This document shows, in pieces, positions 1-6,477 of a stretch of 8,406 nucleotides of DNA. The position numbers and the translations under genes are program-made. The notes beneath the pieces were generated by a model. That model did no database searches. It was given only the letters and a program-made list of their open reading frames with translations, and was not told the DNA's origin. The stretch comes from Candidatus Bathycorpusculum sp. (GTDB lineage: Archaea > Thermoproteota > Bathyarchaeia > Bathyarchaeales > Bathycorpusculaceae): assembly GCA_009779045.1 (NCBI GenBank), contig WREZ01000043.1:1-8406 (forward strand), given 5' to 3'. Numbering within the stretch: the first letter of the stretch is position 1; the number at the start of each line of letters is the position of its first letter.

Positions 1-142
1 AGATAAAACCTGCCCCATAAAAAACGCCTACAACATAGCCCACAAAATCAAAAACTGCAACCTGGAAATTTTCCCCAATCAAGGCCACTACACCATATTT
101 AATAACATAGAAAAACTTGCAGAACGTCTACAAACCAGCTAA
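1..142 (+). CDS. Alpha/beta hydrolase, C-terminal fragment (5' end outside window)
   Basis: Reading from base 2 gives 46 codons ending in TAA at 140-142. The peptide starts DKTCPIKNAYNIAHKI, continues with LEIFPNQGHYTIF, and ends EKLAERLQTS. This is the usual end of an alpha/beta hydrolase. The initial D, followed by PI and a helix, fits the catalytic Asp loop. GHY then carries the catalytic His, followed by the last helix, as in serine hydrolases and lipase/esterase-like proteins. The nucleophile elbow lies outside the window, so substrate and subfamily cannot be given. No gene follows closely on the same strand (the next start is about 335 bp away), so it appears to end its transcription unit. 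The family call rests on only 46 residues. Confidence 0.7.
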   Translation, partial: DKTCPIKNAYNIAHKIKNCNLEIFPNQGHYTIFNNIEKLAERLQTS

Positions 143-477
143 AATAATTTAAAAATATCACAATAGACAAACGACAAATCAACACCAAAAAAATTTTCAA
201 AAAACGCAACATGAACAAATCCACATTTTACCACCGAAGAGCACAATATCACACAAAACAAAAAGAAACCAAAACCTTCAACACCACAATATTACATAAA
301 AAACAGCTCAAACATTTCCAAAAAACCCTCTTAACTTTGACAAGACACAGGGGCCATCAACAGTAACCTAAAAATTCAGAATGGATTTAAAATGTTTGAT
401 TTAAGGAAACATATCAGTGTTTTTTGCAATATGTTTTTTAATCTTTTGAGGTGTTGTTGTTAGGTTTGTGCATATTT
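143..477. other. Spacer without a supported gene; probable promoter area of the nucleotidyltransferase pair
   Basis: The + strand is very rich in A and C up to about 370, then turns T-rich. I see no RNA gene. One 51-codon ATG frame (211-366) has no ribosome binding site and a low-complexity basic product, so I do not call it. Two T6 runs (420-425 and 434-439) on + could end transcription from the hydrolase side. TATA-like candidates for the gene at 478 are TTTAAAA near 386-392 and TTTTTAAT near 435-442. The second would give a very short leader. A GAGGTG motif at 448-453 looks like a Shine-Dalgarno core but lies 24 nt from the ATG at 478. Neither the promoter nor the exact start is settled. 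Confidence 0.4.
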
Positions 478-1527
478 ATGGTAGTTGAAAACTGGATTCC
501 AATGGATGGAGACACCTTTGTTACTAGTGATGGTTTTATAATGAATACGTTTGGTTATGAGCATCCAGAGGAGCATGTGTTTGCGTTTCTCAAATACATA
601 CCCGCCAAATACAAAGACATGTTTAATGTAGAAATGCTCGAACGCACATGGCGATATAATCAAACAGAATTGTTTCGTGCAGAAAAACTCTACACTGCAA
701 AGAACTATCAAGTTTTCATAGAAGCTTTTCGCAAAAACTTTCCAAACTACCTAGTCTATGACAAAAATCGAGATAAAGAAATAATTAGCGCACCCTTAGA
801 TCGCATACAAGAAGTTTTTGTACCCAGAGACCGACTTGTTTGGCTACAAAACCTAGCCCAACGCGATGAATTACAAAATAAAGCCTTAGACCTTATCAAC
901 CTAATTAGCAAAGAAGCAAACATTCCCATATCAGACATGGGCTTACATGGGTCATTAGCACTAAACATGCATGCCCCACACTCAGACATTGACTTTGTAG
1001 TATATGGCACAGACAACTTTCGCTTAGTAGAAAAAGCCATAGAAAAACTGGTAAGTGAAGCTAAATTAAACTATATTGTAGGTAACAGGTTAGATGCTGC
1101 TCGTAAATTTCAAGGCCGATACCAAGGCAAAATATACATGTACAACGCGACTCGCCAATTCAACGAAAACATCACCACTGCCAAATTTGGTCAATACAAA
1201 TACACTCCATTAACACCGGTACAATTTCAAGCCACCATAAGTAGCGATAGAGAAACTATGTATAGGCCTGCAACATACAAAATTTCAAACTACAAACCCC
1301 TAAACATAGAATCAGAATTACCCTTTGACAAAATTCCAATACAAATTGTATCAAACATTGGCTGCTATCGCAACATTGCCAAACAAGGAAACGAAATTAA
1401 AGTCGCAGGGAAACTCGAAAAAGTAGAAACCACAACACCCACAGATGATAGAAAAGTTTTCTATCAAGTTGTTGTAGGAACAGCAACCTCAGAGGAAGAA
1501 TACATATGGCCAATAACAATACAATAA
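478..1527 (+). CDS. Archaeal nucleotidyltransferase-fold protein, paralogue 1 (COG1665-like)
   Basis: This is the first of three related proteins (349 aa from the ATG at 478). The polymerase-beta-type nucleotidyltransferase motif is visible: G158-S159, ten residues, then D170-I-D172 (HGSLALNMHAPHSDIDFVVYG region). The two Asp residues should bind Mg2+ for nucleotidyl transfer. The N-terminus has the family FGYEHP block. The C-terminal beta-rich part (GNEIKVAGKLEKV, then YQVVVG) matches the other two copies. Substrate and cellular role are unknown. An in-frame GTG at 451 would add nine residues (LLLGLCIF) with no match in the paralogues. ATG 478 gives an N-terminus of the same length as the others, though the GAGGTG just upstream keeps a TTG/GTG start possible. 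It overlaps paralogue 2 by 22 bp, suggesting co-transcription. The middle of the protein is the most divergent of the three. Confidence 0.8.
   Translation: MVVENWIPMDGDTFVTSDGFIMNTFGYEHPEEHVFAFLKYIPAKYKDMFNVEMLERTWRYNQTELFRAEKLYTAKNYQVFIEAFRKNFPNYLVYDKNRDKEIISAPLDRIQEVFVPRDRLVWLQNLAQRDELQNKALDLINLISKEANIPISDMGLHGSLALNMHAPHSDIDFVVYGTDNFRLVEKAIEKLVSEAKLNYIVGNRLDAARKFQGRYQGKIYMYNATRQFNENITTAKFGQYKYTPLTPVQFQATISSDRETMYRPATYKISNYKPLNIESELPFDKIPIQIVSNIGCYRNIAKQGNEIKVAGKLEKVETTTPTDDRKVFYQVVVGTATSEEEYIWPITIQ
1491..1496 (+). promoter_or_regulatory. Ribosome binding site of paralogue 2, inside the end of paralogue 1
   Basis: AGAGGA ends 10 nt before the ATG at 1506 and lies within the last codons of the upstream gene. 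It supports ATG 1506 as the start, despite the 22-bp overlap, and suggests translational coupling. Confidence 0.6.
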
Positions 1528-2603
1528 AACTTCGCGACCGCGACAGCGTCCTAACTAAAGAAGGCTTACTTTTTCGCGTCTTTGGCTACAACCACCCCCC
1601 AAACGCATACCTATGCGATGCAGAATACGCCTCAAGCAAAATATTCCAATCCACAGACCCCCGAGCCCCAAGAGACGGAAAAAAAACAGAACGATTCTAC
1701 AAATTCTACAACGACGAGGGTATGAAATTTACCGCCAAAAACTATCCACATTATATGCTATACCATGAAATGTTAGGCTTAGAATTTGTAGGCATAAACG
1801 AAAAAGACATCCAGGAAGTACATAAACCACAAGAACGCCTCGGTGAATTACTAAACCAAGGCCCAACAGACGAGTTACTATCCGCCATGGAACGCACACT
1901 AAAAATTGCCACAGACAACTCAGGATTATCAACCCGAGATTTTGGAGTATTTGGCTCCATGCTACACGCGTTTCATCACCCAAAATATTCAGACATTGAC
2001 TTTACCATTTACGGAAAAGAACAAAACACCAAAATGCGCCAAACCCTCCAAGAACTCTATGAAGATCAAACGTCGGGATTAAGTAACGAGTTTGCCTCAG
2101 ATCAAGTTATGGACGGAAAACGATGGCTATTTACCAACTTTGACGTTAAAGACTTCATGTGGCATCAACGTCGAAAACAAATATATGGTCTTTATGATGA
2201 CCGAAAAAATAGTGGCAGAGTTATTAAAGCTGAATTTGAACCTGTTAAAAACTGGGAAGAAATAGTAAACGAGTACAATGATAGGCATTGTATAACTAAA
2301 AGAGGATGGGCAAAAATTAAAGCAAGAGTCACTGCAGACGATAATGGCCCATTTATTCCCTCAGTTTATGAAATTGAACCCTTAGAGGTTTTAGAGGGCC
2401 CAAGAGCCGCAGGAGAGGTTACACGAGTGTTCTCATATATGGAAGAATTCCGACAACAAGTACACAAAGACGAAGTTATAATTGTAGAGGGCAATTTAGA
2501 AGAGGTACAAACACCCGAACCAGATGCTAAGGGATGCTTCTATCAAATTACTCTAACTTATTGTCCACGTTACTATGAACAAGTATTAAAAACCCTACAT
2601 TAA
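1506..2603 (+). CDS. Archaeal nucleotidyltransferase-fold protein, paralogue 2 (COG1665-like)
   Basis: 365 aa. The N-terminal block (LTKEGLLFRVFGYNHP) matches the family pattern seen in both neighbours. The nucleotidyltransferase motif is G150-S151 followed by D163-I-D165 (FGSMLHAFHHPKYSDIDF). The spacing between GS and DxD is one residue longer than in the other two copies. The C-terminal half shares YNDRHCITKRGW, VFSYMEEFRQQ, DEVIIVEGNLEEV and a final YQITL strand with the equivalent blocks in paralogues 1 and 3. Both metal-binding Asp residues are present, so it could be active, but the substrate is unknown. The start is fixed by the AGAGGA site and by alignment to the paralogues. Its TAA (2601-2603) overlaps the stop of paralogue 3 on the opposite strand. 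Base use changes along the gene: A/C-rich in the first third, more balanced after about 2150. Confidence 0.82.
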   Translation: MANNNTIKLRDRDSVLTKEGLLFRVFGYNHPPNAYLCDAEYASSKIFQSTDPRAPRDGKKTERFYKFYNDEGMKFTAKNYPHYMLYHEMLGLEFVGINEKDIQEVHKPQERLGELLNQGPTDELLSAMERTLKIATDNSGLSTRDFGVFGSMLHAFHHPKYSDIDFTIYGKEQNTKMRQTLQELYEDQTSGLSNEFASDQVMDGKRWLFTNFDVKDFMWHQRRKQIYGLYDDRKNSGRVIKAEFEPVKNWEEIVNEYNDRHCITKRGWAKIKARVTADDNGPFIPSVYEIEPLEVLEGPRAAGEVTRVFSYMEEFRQQVHKDEVIIVEGNLEEVQTPEPDAKGCFYQITLTYCPRYYEQVLKTLH

Positions 2604-3649
2604 ACAGTAGTTCCAAGAACCATGTAGTCTTGAGGTTTACTGCCTAAAATTAAACGATAATACGTAACACCACTTTTTTTATTAACTACAAGCTCTGCTT
2701 TACCCTGAGCAGTAATAGTTTCACCCATGTCTGCTTGCTCACAAAACCTGCCACGAAAAGAAGAAACCTCACAAATAGGAGACAACGAGGGACCGTCAAT
2801 AACAGACACATTTTCCAATTGATAAGTACAAGGAGTAAAGAGTGACTCAGCTTTACCGCTAATGACCGCAGTAATTTTTACATAACCACTATTACTGTAG
2901 CATATATCGCCGTATTGCTCAGATAGCTCAGACCAGTCTTTTACAAAGCGCACAAAAAAATCAGTACCTTCATACATACCTTGAAAGGCCTTACGGCTCT
3001 CTACACGATAAAAATCTTCAAAACTCATATGAGTATCTTTTGAACGAAAATCATACAAAACTTTAAGCTCACCTACAGTATAAGCCTTAACACGCAAATG
3101 ACCACCGCCACCACCACCGGCTTTTTCGTTAAACATACATTGCAACGCAGCATACACTTTACGACAGTTATTTTCACCATATACTAGTAAATCAATATCA
3201 GAGGTAGCAGTTGTTAACCCTGCAAGAATAGAACCTGAAACACCAAAAACATCCAAAGAAAGCCCAGACTTATGCTGCAAATCAACAACAAAACGCAAAG
3301 CTTTCTCTTCCAAAACACCCTCAAACCCAGCAGTATTGCTTAGAGATAAAAGTTTTTCTTGAGGCTTAAAATGTCTAGTTATCTCATTAATAGGAACTTC
3401 ACAGAGGGTTTCACCAAAAACATCATCAAACAACAACAAATGAGACAAATGTTCCTGCAAAAAACTAAAACGATCCTCAAGACTGTAAACTTTACCATAA
3501 CATACACCACCATTATCATGTCTAGAACCGTCTGGATTAGGAATGTATCGGGGAAAAGCAATCACTTTAACTTTAGGATGAATTAAACCCTTTACATCAA
3601 AAATAACACCACTTTTATGCTGTATAAAGTCGCCTTCACGAGCTAACAT
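2600..3649 (-). CDS. Archaeal nucleotidyltransferase-fold protein, paralogue 3, closest to the family norm (COG1665-like)
   Basis: 349 aa from the ATG at 3649. This copy looks most like the archaeal family as I know it: REGDFIQHKSGVIFDVKGLIHP at the N-terminus (residues 4-25), a conserved RYIPNPDG block, then G139-S140 and D151-I-D153 (GVSGSILAGL...SDIDLLVYG). The C-terminal domain has EQYGDICY, SSFRGRFCEQ, GETITAQGKAEL and YYRLILG. The DxD should bind Mg2+ in nucleotidyl transfer; the acceptor is unknown. The frame stays open upstream to 3754, but those 35 residues do not match the paralogues and run into the divergent gene, so ATG 3649 is chosen. A run of six Gly (178-183, encoded at 3101-3118) sits in a loop after the first domain. 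It ends tail to tail with paralogue 2 and shares a promoter region with the CitG-like gene. Confidence 0.85.
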   Translation of the reverse strand: MLAREGDFIQHKSGVIFDVKGLIHPKVKVIAFPRYIPNPDGSRHDNGGVCYGKVYSLEDRFSFLQEHLSHLLLFDDVFGETLCEVPINEITRHFKPQEKLLSLSNTAGFEGVLEEKALRFVVDLQHKSGLSLDVFGVSGSILAGLTTATSDIDLLVYGENNCRKVYAALQCMFNEKAGGGGGGHLRVKAYTVGELKVLYDFRSKDTHMSFEDFYRVESRKAFQGMYEGTDFFVRFVKDWSELSEQYGDICYSNSGYVKITAVISGKAESLFTPCTYQLENVSVIDGPSLSPICEVSSFRGRFCEQADMGETITAQGKAELVVNKKSGVTYYRLILGSKPQDYMVLGTTV

Positions 3650-3681
3650 AACAAATTCCAGAGAAGAATATTTTACATAAC

Positions 3682-3689
3682 GTTTAAAC
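3682..3689. promoter_or_regulatory. Palindromic TATA-like element GTTTAAAC shared by divergent genes
   Basis: The 72-bp spacer between the start codons at 3649 (-) and 3722 (+) contains the perfect palindrome GTTTAAAC. Its centre (3685.5) lies 36.5 nt from the first base of each start codon. An archaeal TATA box sits about 25-30 nt before the transcription start, so this would give leaders of roughly 10 nt in both directions. A second TATA-like ATATTTTACAT (3668-3678) may serve the - strand gene instead. Seen: palindrome and spacing. Inferred: use as a bidirectional core promoter. Confidence 0.45.
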
Positions 3690-3721
3690 AATTCGCACCC
3701 CTCAATAAGTAGGACACAACG

Positions 3722-4675
3722 ATGACTTGCCAAAACTGCCAAAAAACAACACACATTAGCCGATGTTTACAAATGGCAATTTTACTTGAAGTTAGCGCCA
3801 ATAAACCAGGCAACGTAAACTTTACAACCAACTTTAAAGATACCCACACAGAACACTTCTTAGCCTCAGCCATAGCAGCAGGCCCAACCTTTCAAAAAGC
3901 AGCCAAAAGAGGCATACAAATAACTAATAACAAAAGACCAATTAACGAGGCAGGGCTTGGAGAACTCATTAAACTCTGCATAAAAGACGTAATGAAATGG
4001 CAACACGGAGGCAACACCATACTAGGCACCGTCATACTACTTATACCCATAAGCATAGCAGCCGGCATGACCCCCATAAACGAAAAACACGAAATAGACC
4101 TCAAAACCTTACGCAAAAACATAAACAACATCATCTACGCCTCAACCGCCAAAGACGCAGTACACCTCTATGAAGCCATTAACATAGCCACACCAAGCGG
4201 CTTAAACCAAGCCCCAGACCTAAGCGTCAACGACCCAAACTCAAAACAACGCCTAATAACAGAAAACATACCACTCCACCAAGTATTCAACATAGCCAAA
4301 AACTACGACGACATATGCAGCGAATGGATAAACAACTACCCCATAACCTTCGACGAAGCATACCCATACCTCAAAGAACAACTAACAAAAACAGACCAAA
4401 ACACAGCCATAATAAACACCTTCCTAAAAATCCTATCCCAACACCCAGACACATTCATAGCCAGAAAAGCCGGAACAAAAAAAGCCAAAACAATCTCAAA
4501 CCAAGCAAAAAAAATATTAGAAATAGGCGGCGCCACAACAACCAAAGGCAAAACAGCCATAACAAAATTCGACCACAACCTACGCAAAAAAGGAAACGAA
4601 CACAACCCCGGAACCACAGCAGACATCACCTCCACAACAATAGCACTCTGCACACTAAACGGATACAGACCATAA
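3722..4675 (+). CDS. Triphosphoribosyl-dephospho-CoA synthase (CitG/MdcB) family protein
   Basis: 317 aa. CitG-type enzymes make triphosphoribosyl-dephospho-CoA from ATP and dephospho-CoA, the precursor of the citrate lyase or malonate decarboxylase prosthetic group. Family blocks are clear: LLEVSANKPGNVNF (residues 21-34), a HGGNTILGTVILLIPI block around 95-110 (NT.LG..LLL), HPDTFIARKAG around 240-250, and NPGTTADITSTTIA near the end. The length is near or slightly above the usual 280-300. The ATG at 3722 leaves a 17-residue N-terminus (MTCQNCQKTTHISRCLQ) that resembles the first helix of the family. No citrate lyase or malonate decarboxylase gene is visible, so its archaeal substrate may differ. 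From memory, CitG-like genes occur in tetrahydromethanopterin gene sets of methylotrophs, so a coenzyme role is possible but unproven. Codons end almost only in A or C. Confidence 0.85.
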   Translation: MTCQNCQKTTHISRCLQMAILLEVSANKPGNVNFTTNFKDTHTEHFLASAIAAGPTFQKAAKRGIQITNNKRPINEAGLGELIKLCIKDVMKWQHGGNTILGTVILLIPISIAAGMTPINEKHEIDLKTLRKNINNIIYASTAKDAVHLYEAINIATPSGLNQAPDLSVNDPNSKQRLITENIPLHQVFNIAKNYDDICSEWINNYPITFDEAYPYLKEQLTKTDQNTAIINTFLKILSQHPDTFIARKAGTKKAKTISNQAKKILEIGGATTTKGKTAITKFDHNLRKKGNEHNPGTTADITSTTIALCTLNGYRP

Positions 4676-4835
4676 CAAACAAAACAAAACAAACACGTCT
4701 CTAAAACTATTTTCTATGCAAAGCATTTTTGTCCTGACGTTAGTAACGGTTACATAAAATGTGTTTTCTATGATTTTTCAGTACAAACACGTGATTATAA
4801 CCAAGATACACAATTTTTTCACTGAACATCGTTAG

Positions 4836-4843
4836 TTTTTTTT
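4836..4843 (+). terminator. Oligo-T tract, possible terminator of the CitG-like gene
   Basis: Eight T in a row, preceded by T6 at 4814-4819. Archaeal termination typically needs only oligo-T on the coding strand. The distance from the stop codon (about 140-165 nt) is long, so this is tentative. Confidence 0.4.
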
Positions 4844-4929
4844 GCAGATAGTTGAAGCAAACACAGGATCAAAGTCCTAAGCCACAACTACTGCACAATA
4901 ACACTACAATACAGTAGAAATATTTAAAC

Positions 4930-4946
4930 AAAAATAAAAAAAGAAA
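4930..4946 (-). terminator. Oligo-T tract downstream of the HMG-CoA synthase fusion
   Basis: Read on the - strand, this is a T-rich run (TTTCTTTTTTTATTTTT) that starts about 23 nt after the TAA at 4970-4972. Position and composition fit an archaeal terminator for the thiolase-synthase operon. Confidence 0.55.
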
Positions 4947-4969
4947 GAGCACTACTTTGAGCAGCTATT

Positions 4970-6475
4970 TTACATTCCTTGTTTTAGGCGTCGGTATGTT
5001 GAGTATTCGACGTATTCTAGGAAGGGGTTTTCTGTTAGGGATTTGACGTTGATTTTTTGGCGTTCTCTTTTTTCTGTGATTTGGTTTGTTACGCGTAATA
5101 TGTATGCGTCGCTTCCTGCGCCTGAACCATAGCTTGCCATTAGTATGTGGTCGTCTGGTTTTGCAATGTCAAGAACAGCGGCTAGGCCAACTAGGGATGC
5201 GCCTGAGTATGTGTTGCCGAATTTTTGCATTTGTATGGCGGGTTGGAATTGTTCTTCTTTGAAGCCTAAGTCTTTGGCTATGCGCACTGGAAAGCTTGGG
5301 TTTGGTTGGTGGGGAACAAAGTAGGCGAAGTCGTTGGGTTTCATGTTGGTTTTTTCCATCATTTTGGTGGCGGCGCTTCGTACGTGTTTGTTGTATGCGG
5401 GGTCGCCGGTGAATCGGCCGCCGTGCATGGGGTATGGTTCGCCGTCGCGGCGCCAAAAGTCTGGGGTGTCAGAGGTGCAGCTGTACCATGCTTCTATTTC
5501 TGCTATGACGTCTTTTTTGCCAAAAAGGTATGCTGCGCCGCCATATCCTACAAAGGCGTCAAGTTCTCCTCCTGGGCAACCGCGGGGAGCTGCTTGAGAG
5601 TTATCAGCACCTATAACCATGGCATAGTTAATGTTTGAAGTGGGATAGCTTACTAGGGCGCAGGCGTCTTTAAACATGCTAGAGGCTGCTTTGCAGGCAA
5701 ATTCTGTATCTATGGCGTCTATGGCTTGTAAATCGCCGTCTTGCTCGCCTAACTGTAATACTTGAGCTACTTTAGCTGCTATAGGTTTAACAGCGTAAGG
5801 GTTAGATTCAGAGCCTACATAAATTTTGCCTACCCATTGGCTGTCAAGGCCGGAGTGTATAAGAGAAAGTTTTCCTGCTTCAACTGCTGCTGTTACAGAG
5901 TCTTCATCTATGAAGGGAACGGCGCGTTCAATACCTCCGTCTTTTATGCGAAAACGAGAACTATAAACACCATAACCTACAATGCCAGGTAACGCATAGT
6001 CTTTTGTTGGTTGAATAATTTTGTATTCTTGATAGGGATAATATTCATCTGCTAAAGTGAAAGCTAAAGATATTGTAGGTATTACTTCGCTTTTACCTAC
6101 GGAGTAGCGTCGTCTGAAACGGGGAATAACTTCTCTGCCCTCTAAATTATTAGGTATGTTAGAGTCTGCCTTTAATAACTGGTCAGTTATACGGGCAGGT
6201 ACACGAATTTTACCATTATGAAAACTAACTATACCATATATGAAACGTTCAAACTTGCTAAACTTGTTAGTGGGTTCATCTATTAATGTACAAAACTCTA
6301 ATTTGCCCTTATCATAAAATAGATCTATATTGTCCATTTTTCCATAGCTTTCTCGGCCACAATTCCCACAGTAATCACGTAATTCAAAATATTCTTTACC
6401 ACAAATCTGACAACGACTAGCACGTAGTCGGTCACCAAGATAAGATACTCTACGCTCTATAGGTTCACTGCTCAA
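4970..6475 (-). CDS. DUF35 zinc-ribbon/OB-fold domain fused to HMG-CoA synthase
   Basis: 501 aa, two domains. Residues 20-40 form a zinc ribbon with C22-x2-C25 and C36-x2-C39. Residues about 55-143 look like the DUF35 OB-fold (GKLEFCTLI, GKIRVPARI, EVIPRF). Residues about 160-470 are archaeal HMG-CoA synthase, which condenses acetyl-CoA with acetoacetyl-CoA to HMG-CoA in the mevalonate pathway. Catalytic residues are visible: E223 in GSESNPYAVKP, nucleophile C261 in DTEFACKAAS, and H389 in PHQPNPSFP. GNTYSGAS (420-427) and YGSGAGSDA (449-457) are intact. DUF35 is normally a separate protein that bridges thiolase and synthase and gives them a shared CoA site; here it is covalently attached. 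A helical stretch usual between the RIK block (176-178) and the VPF..ED block (186-192) seems about 15-20 residues short. The start is TTG, chosen because AGGGAG lies 9 nt upstream and the thiolase stop is 2 nt upstream. Confidence 0.92.
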   Translation of the reverse strand: MSSEPIERRVSYLGDRLRASRCQICGKEYFELRDYCGNCGRESYGKMDNIDLFYDKGKLEFCTLIDEPTNKFSKFERFIYGIVSFHNGKIRVPARITDQLLKADSNIPNNLEGREVIPRFRRRYSVGKSEVIPTISLAFTLADEYYPYQEYKIIQPTKDYALPGIVGYGVYSSRFRIKDGGIERAVPFIDEDSVTAAVEAGKLSLIHSGLDSQWVGKIYVGSESNPYAVKPIAAKVAQVLQLGEQDGDLQAIDAIDTEFACKAASSMFKDACALVSYPTSNINYAMVIGADNSQAAPRGCPGGELDAFVGYGGAAYLFGKKDVIAEIEAWYSCTSDTPDFWRRDGEPYPMHGGRFTGDPAYNKHVRSAATKMMEKTNMKPNDFAYFVPHQPNPSFPVRIAKDLGFKEEQFQPAIQMQKFGNTYSGASLVGLAAVLDIAKPDDHILMASYGSGAGSDAYILRVTNQITEKRERQKINVKSLTENPFLEYVEYSTYRRLKQGM

Positions 6476-6477
6476 TG

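Larger units (their letters stand above)
4676..4969. other. Convergent intergenic spacer, no gene seen
   Basis: 294 bp between the ends of the CitG-like gene (+) and the HMG-CoA synthase fusion (-). I find no tRNA-like structure and no credible frame. It holds oligo-T tracts for each strand (listed separately). There are two overlapping small inverted repeats at 4738-4753 (CGTTA-G-TAACG and GTAAC-G-GTTAC), and a CTACTG/CAGTAG pair (4888-4893, 4912-4917) with an 18-nt loop. The strand composition changes here from A/C-rich to G/T-rich on +. Confidence 0.6.

Noticed and set aside
211..366. 51-codon ATG frame on + (basic, His/Lys/Gln-rich)
   Set aside because: No ribosome binding site, low-complexity composition that follows the A/C-rich DNA, no recognisable domain.
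451..477. GTG start for paralogue 1, adding nine residues
   Set aside because: The added residues do not match the paralogues and the GTG itself lies within the GAGGTG motif. A start at TTG 457 or 466 cannot be fully excluded.
3650..3754. N-terminal extension of paralogue 3 (35 residues, open frame)
   Set aside because: No match to the other copies, overlaps the start of the divergent gene, and ATG 3649 gives the family N-terminus.
4336..4692. 118-codon - strand frame that looks like a membrane protein
   Set aside because: It lies antisense to the CitG-like gene. An A/C-rich coding strand gives G/T-rich antisense codons (Val, Phe, Leu), which mimics a hydrophobic protein.
4315..4704. 129-codon + strand frame in a second phase over the CitG-like gene
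   Set aside because: Its Asn/Lys/Arg/His/Thr-rich product is a by-product of A/C-rich DNA, and the CitG frame has clear family motifs.
4676..4969. Possible tRNA or small RNA in the convergent spacer
   Set aside because: Only short weak stems (4-6 bp) and no tRNA arms or C/D box pattern could be found by eye.
5306..5638. + strand frames of 76-110 codons opposite the HMG-CoA synthase gene
   Set aside because: They are antisense to a gene with intact catalytic motifs and have no recognisable features.
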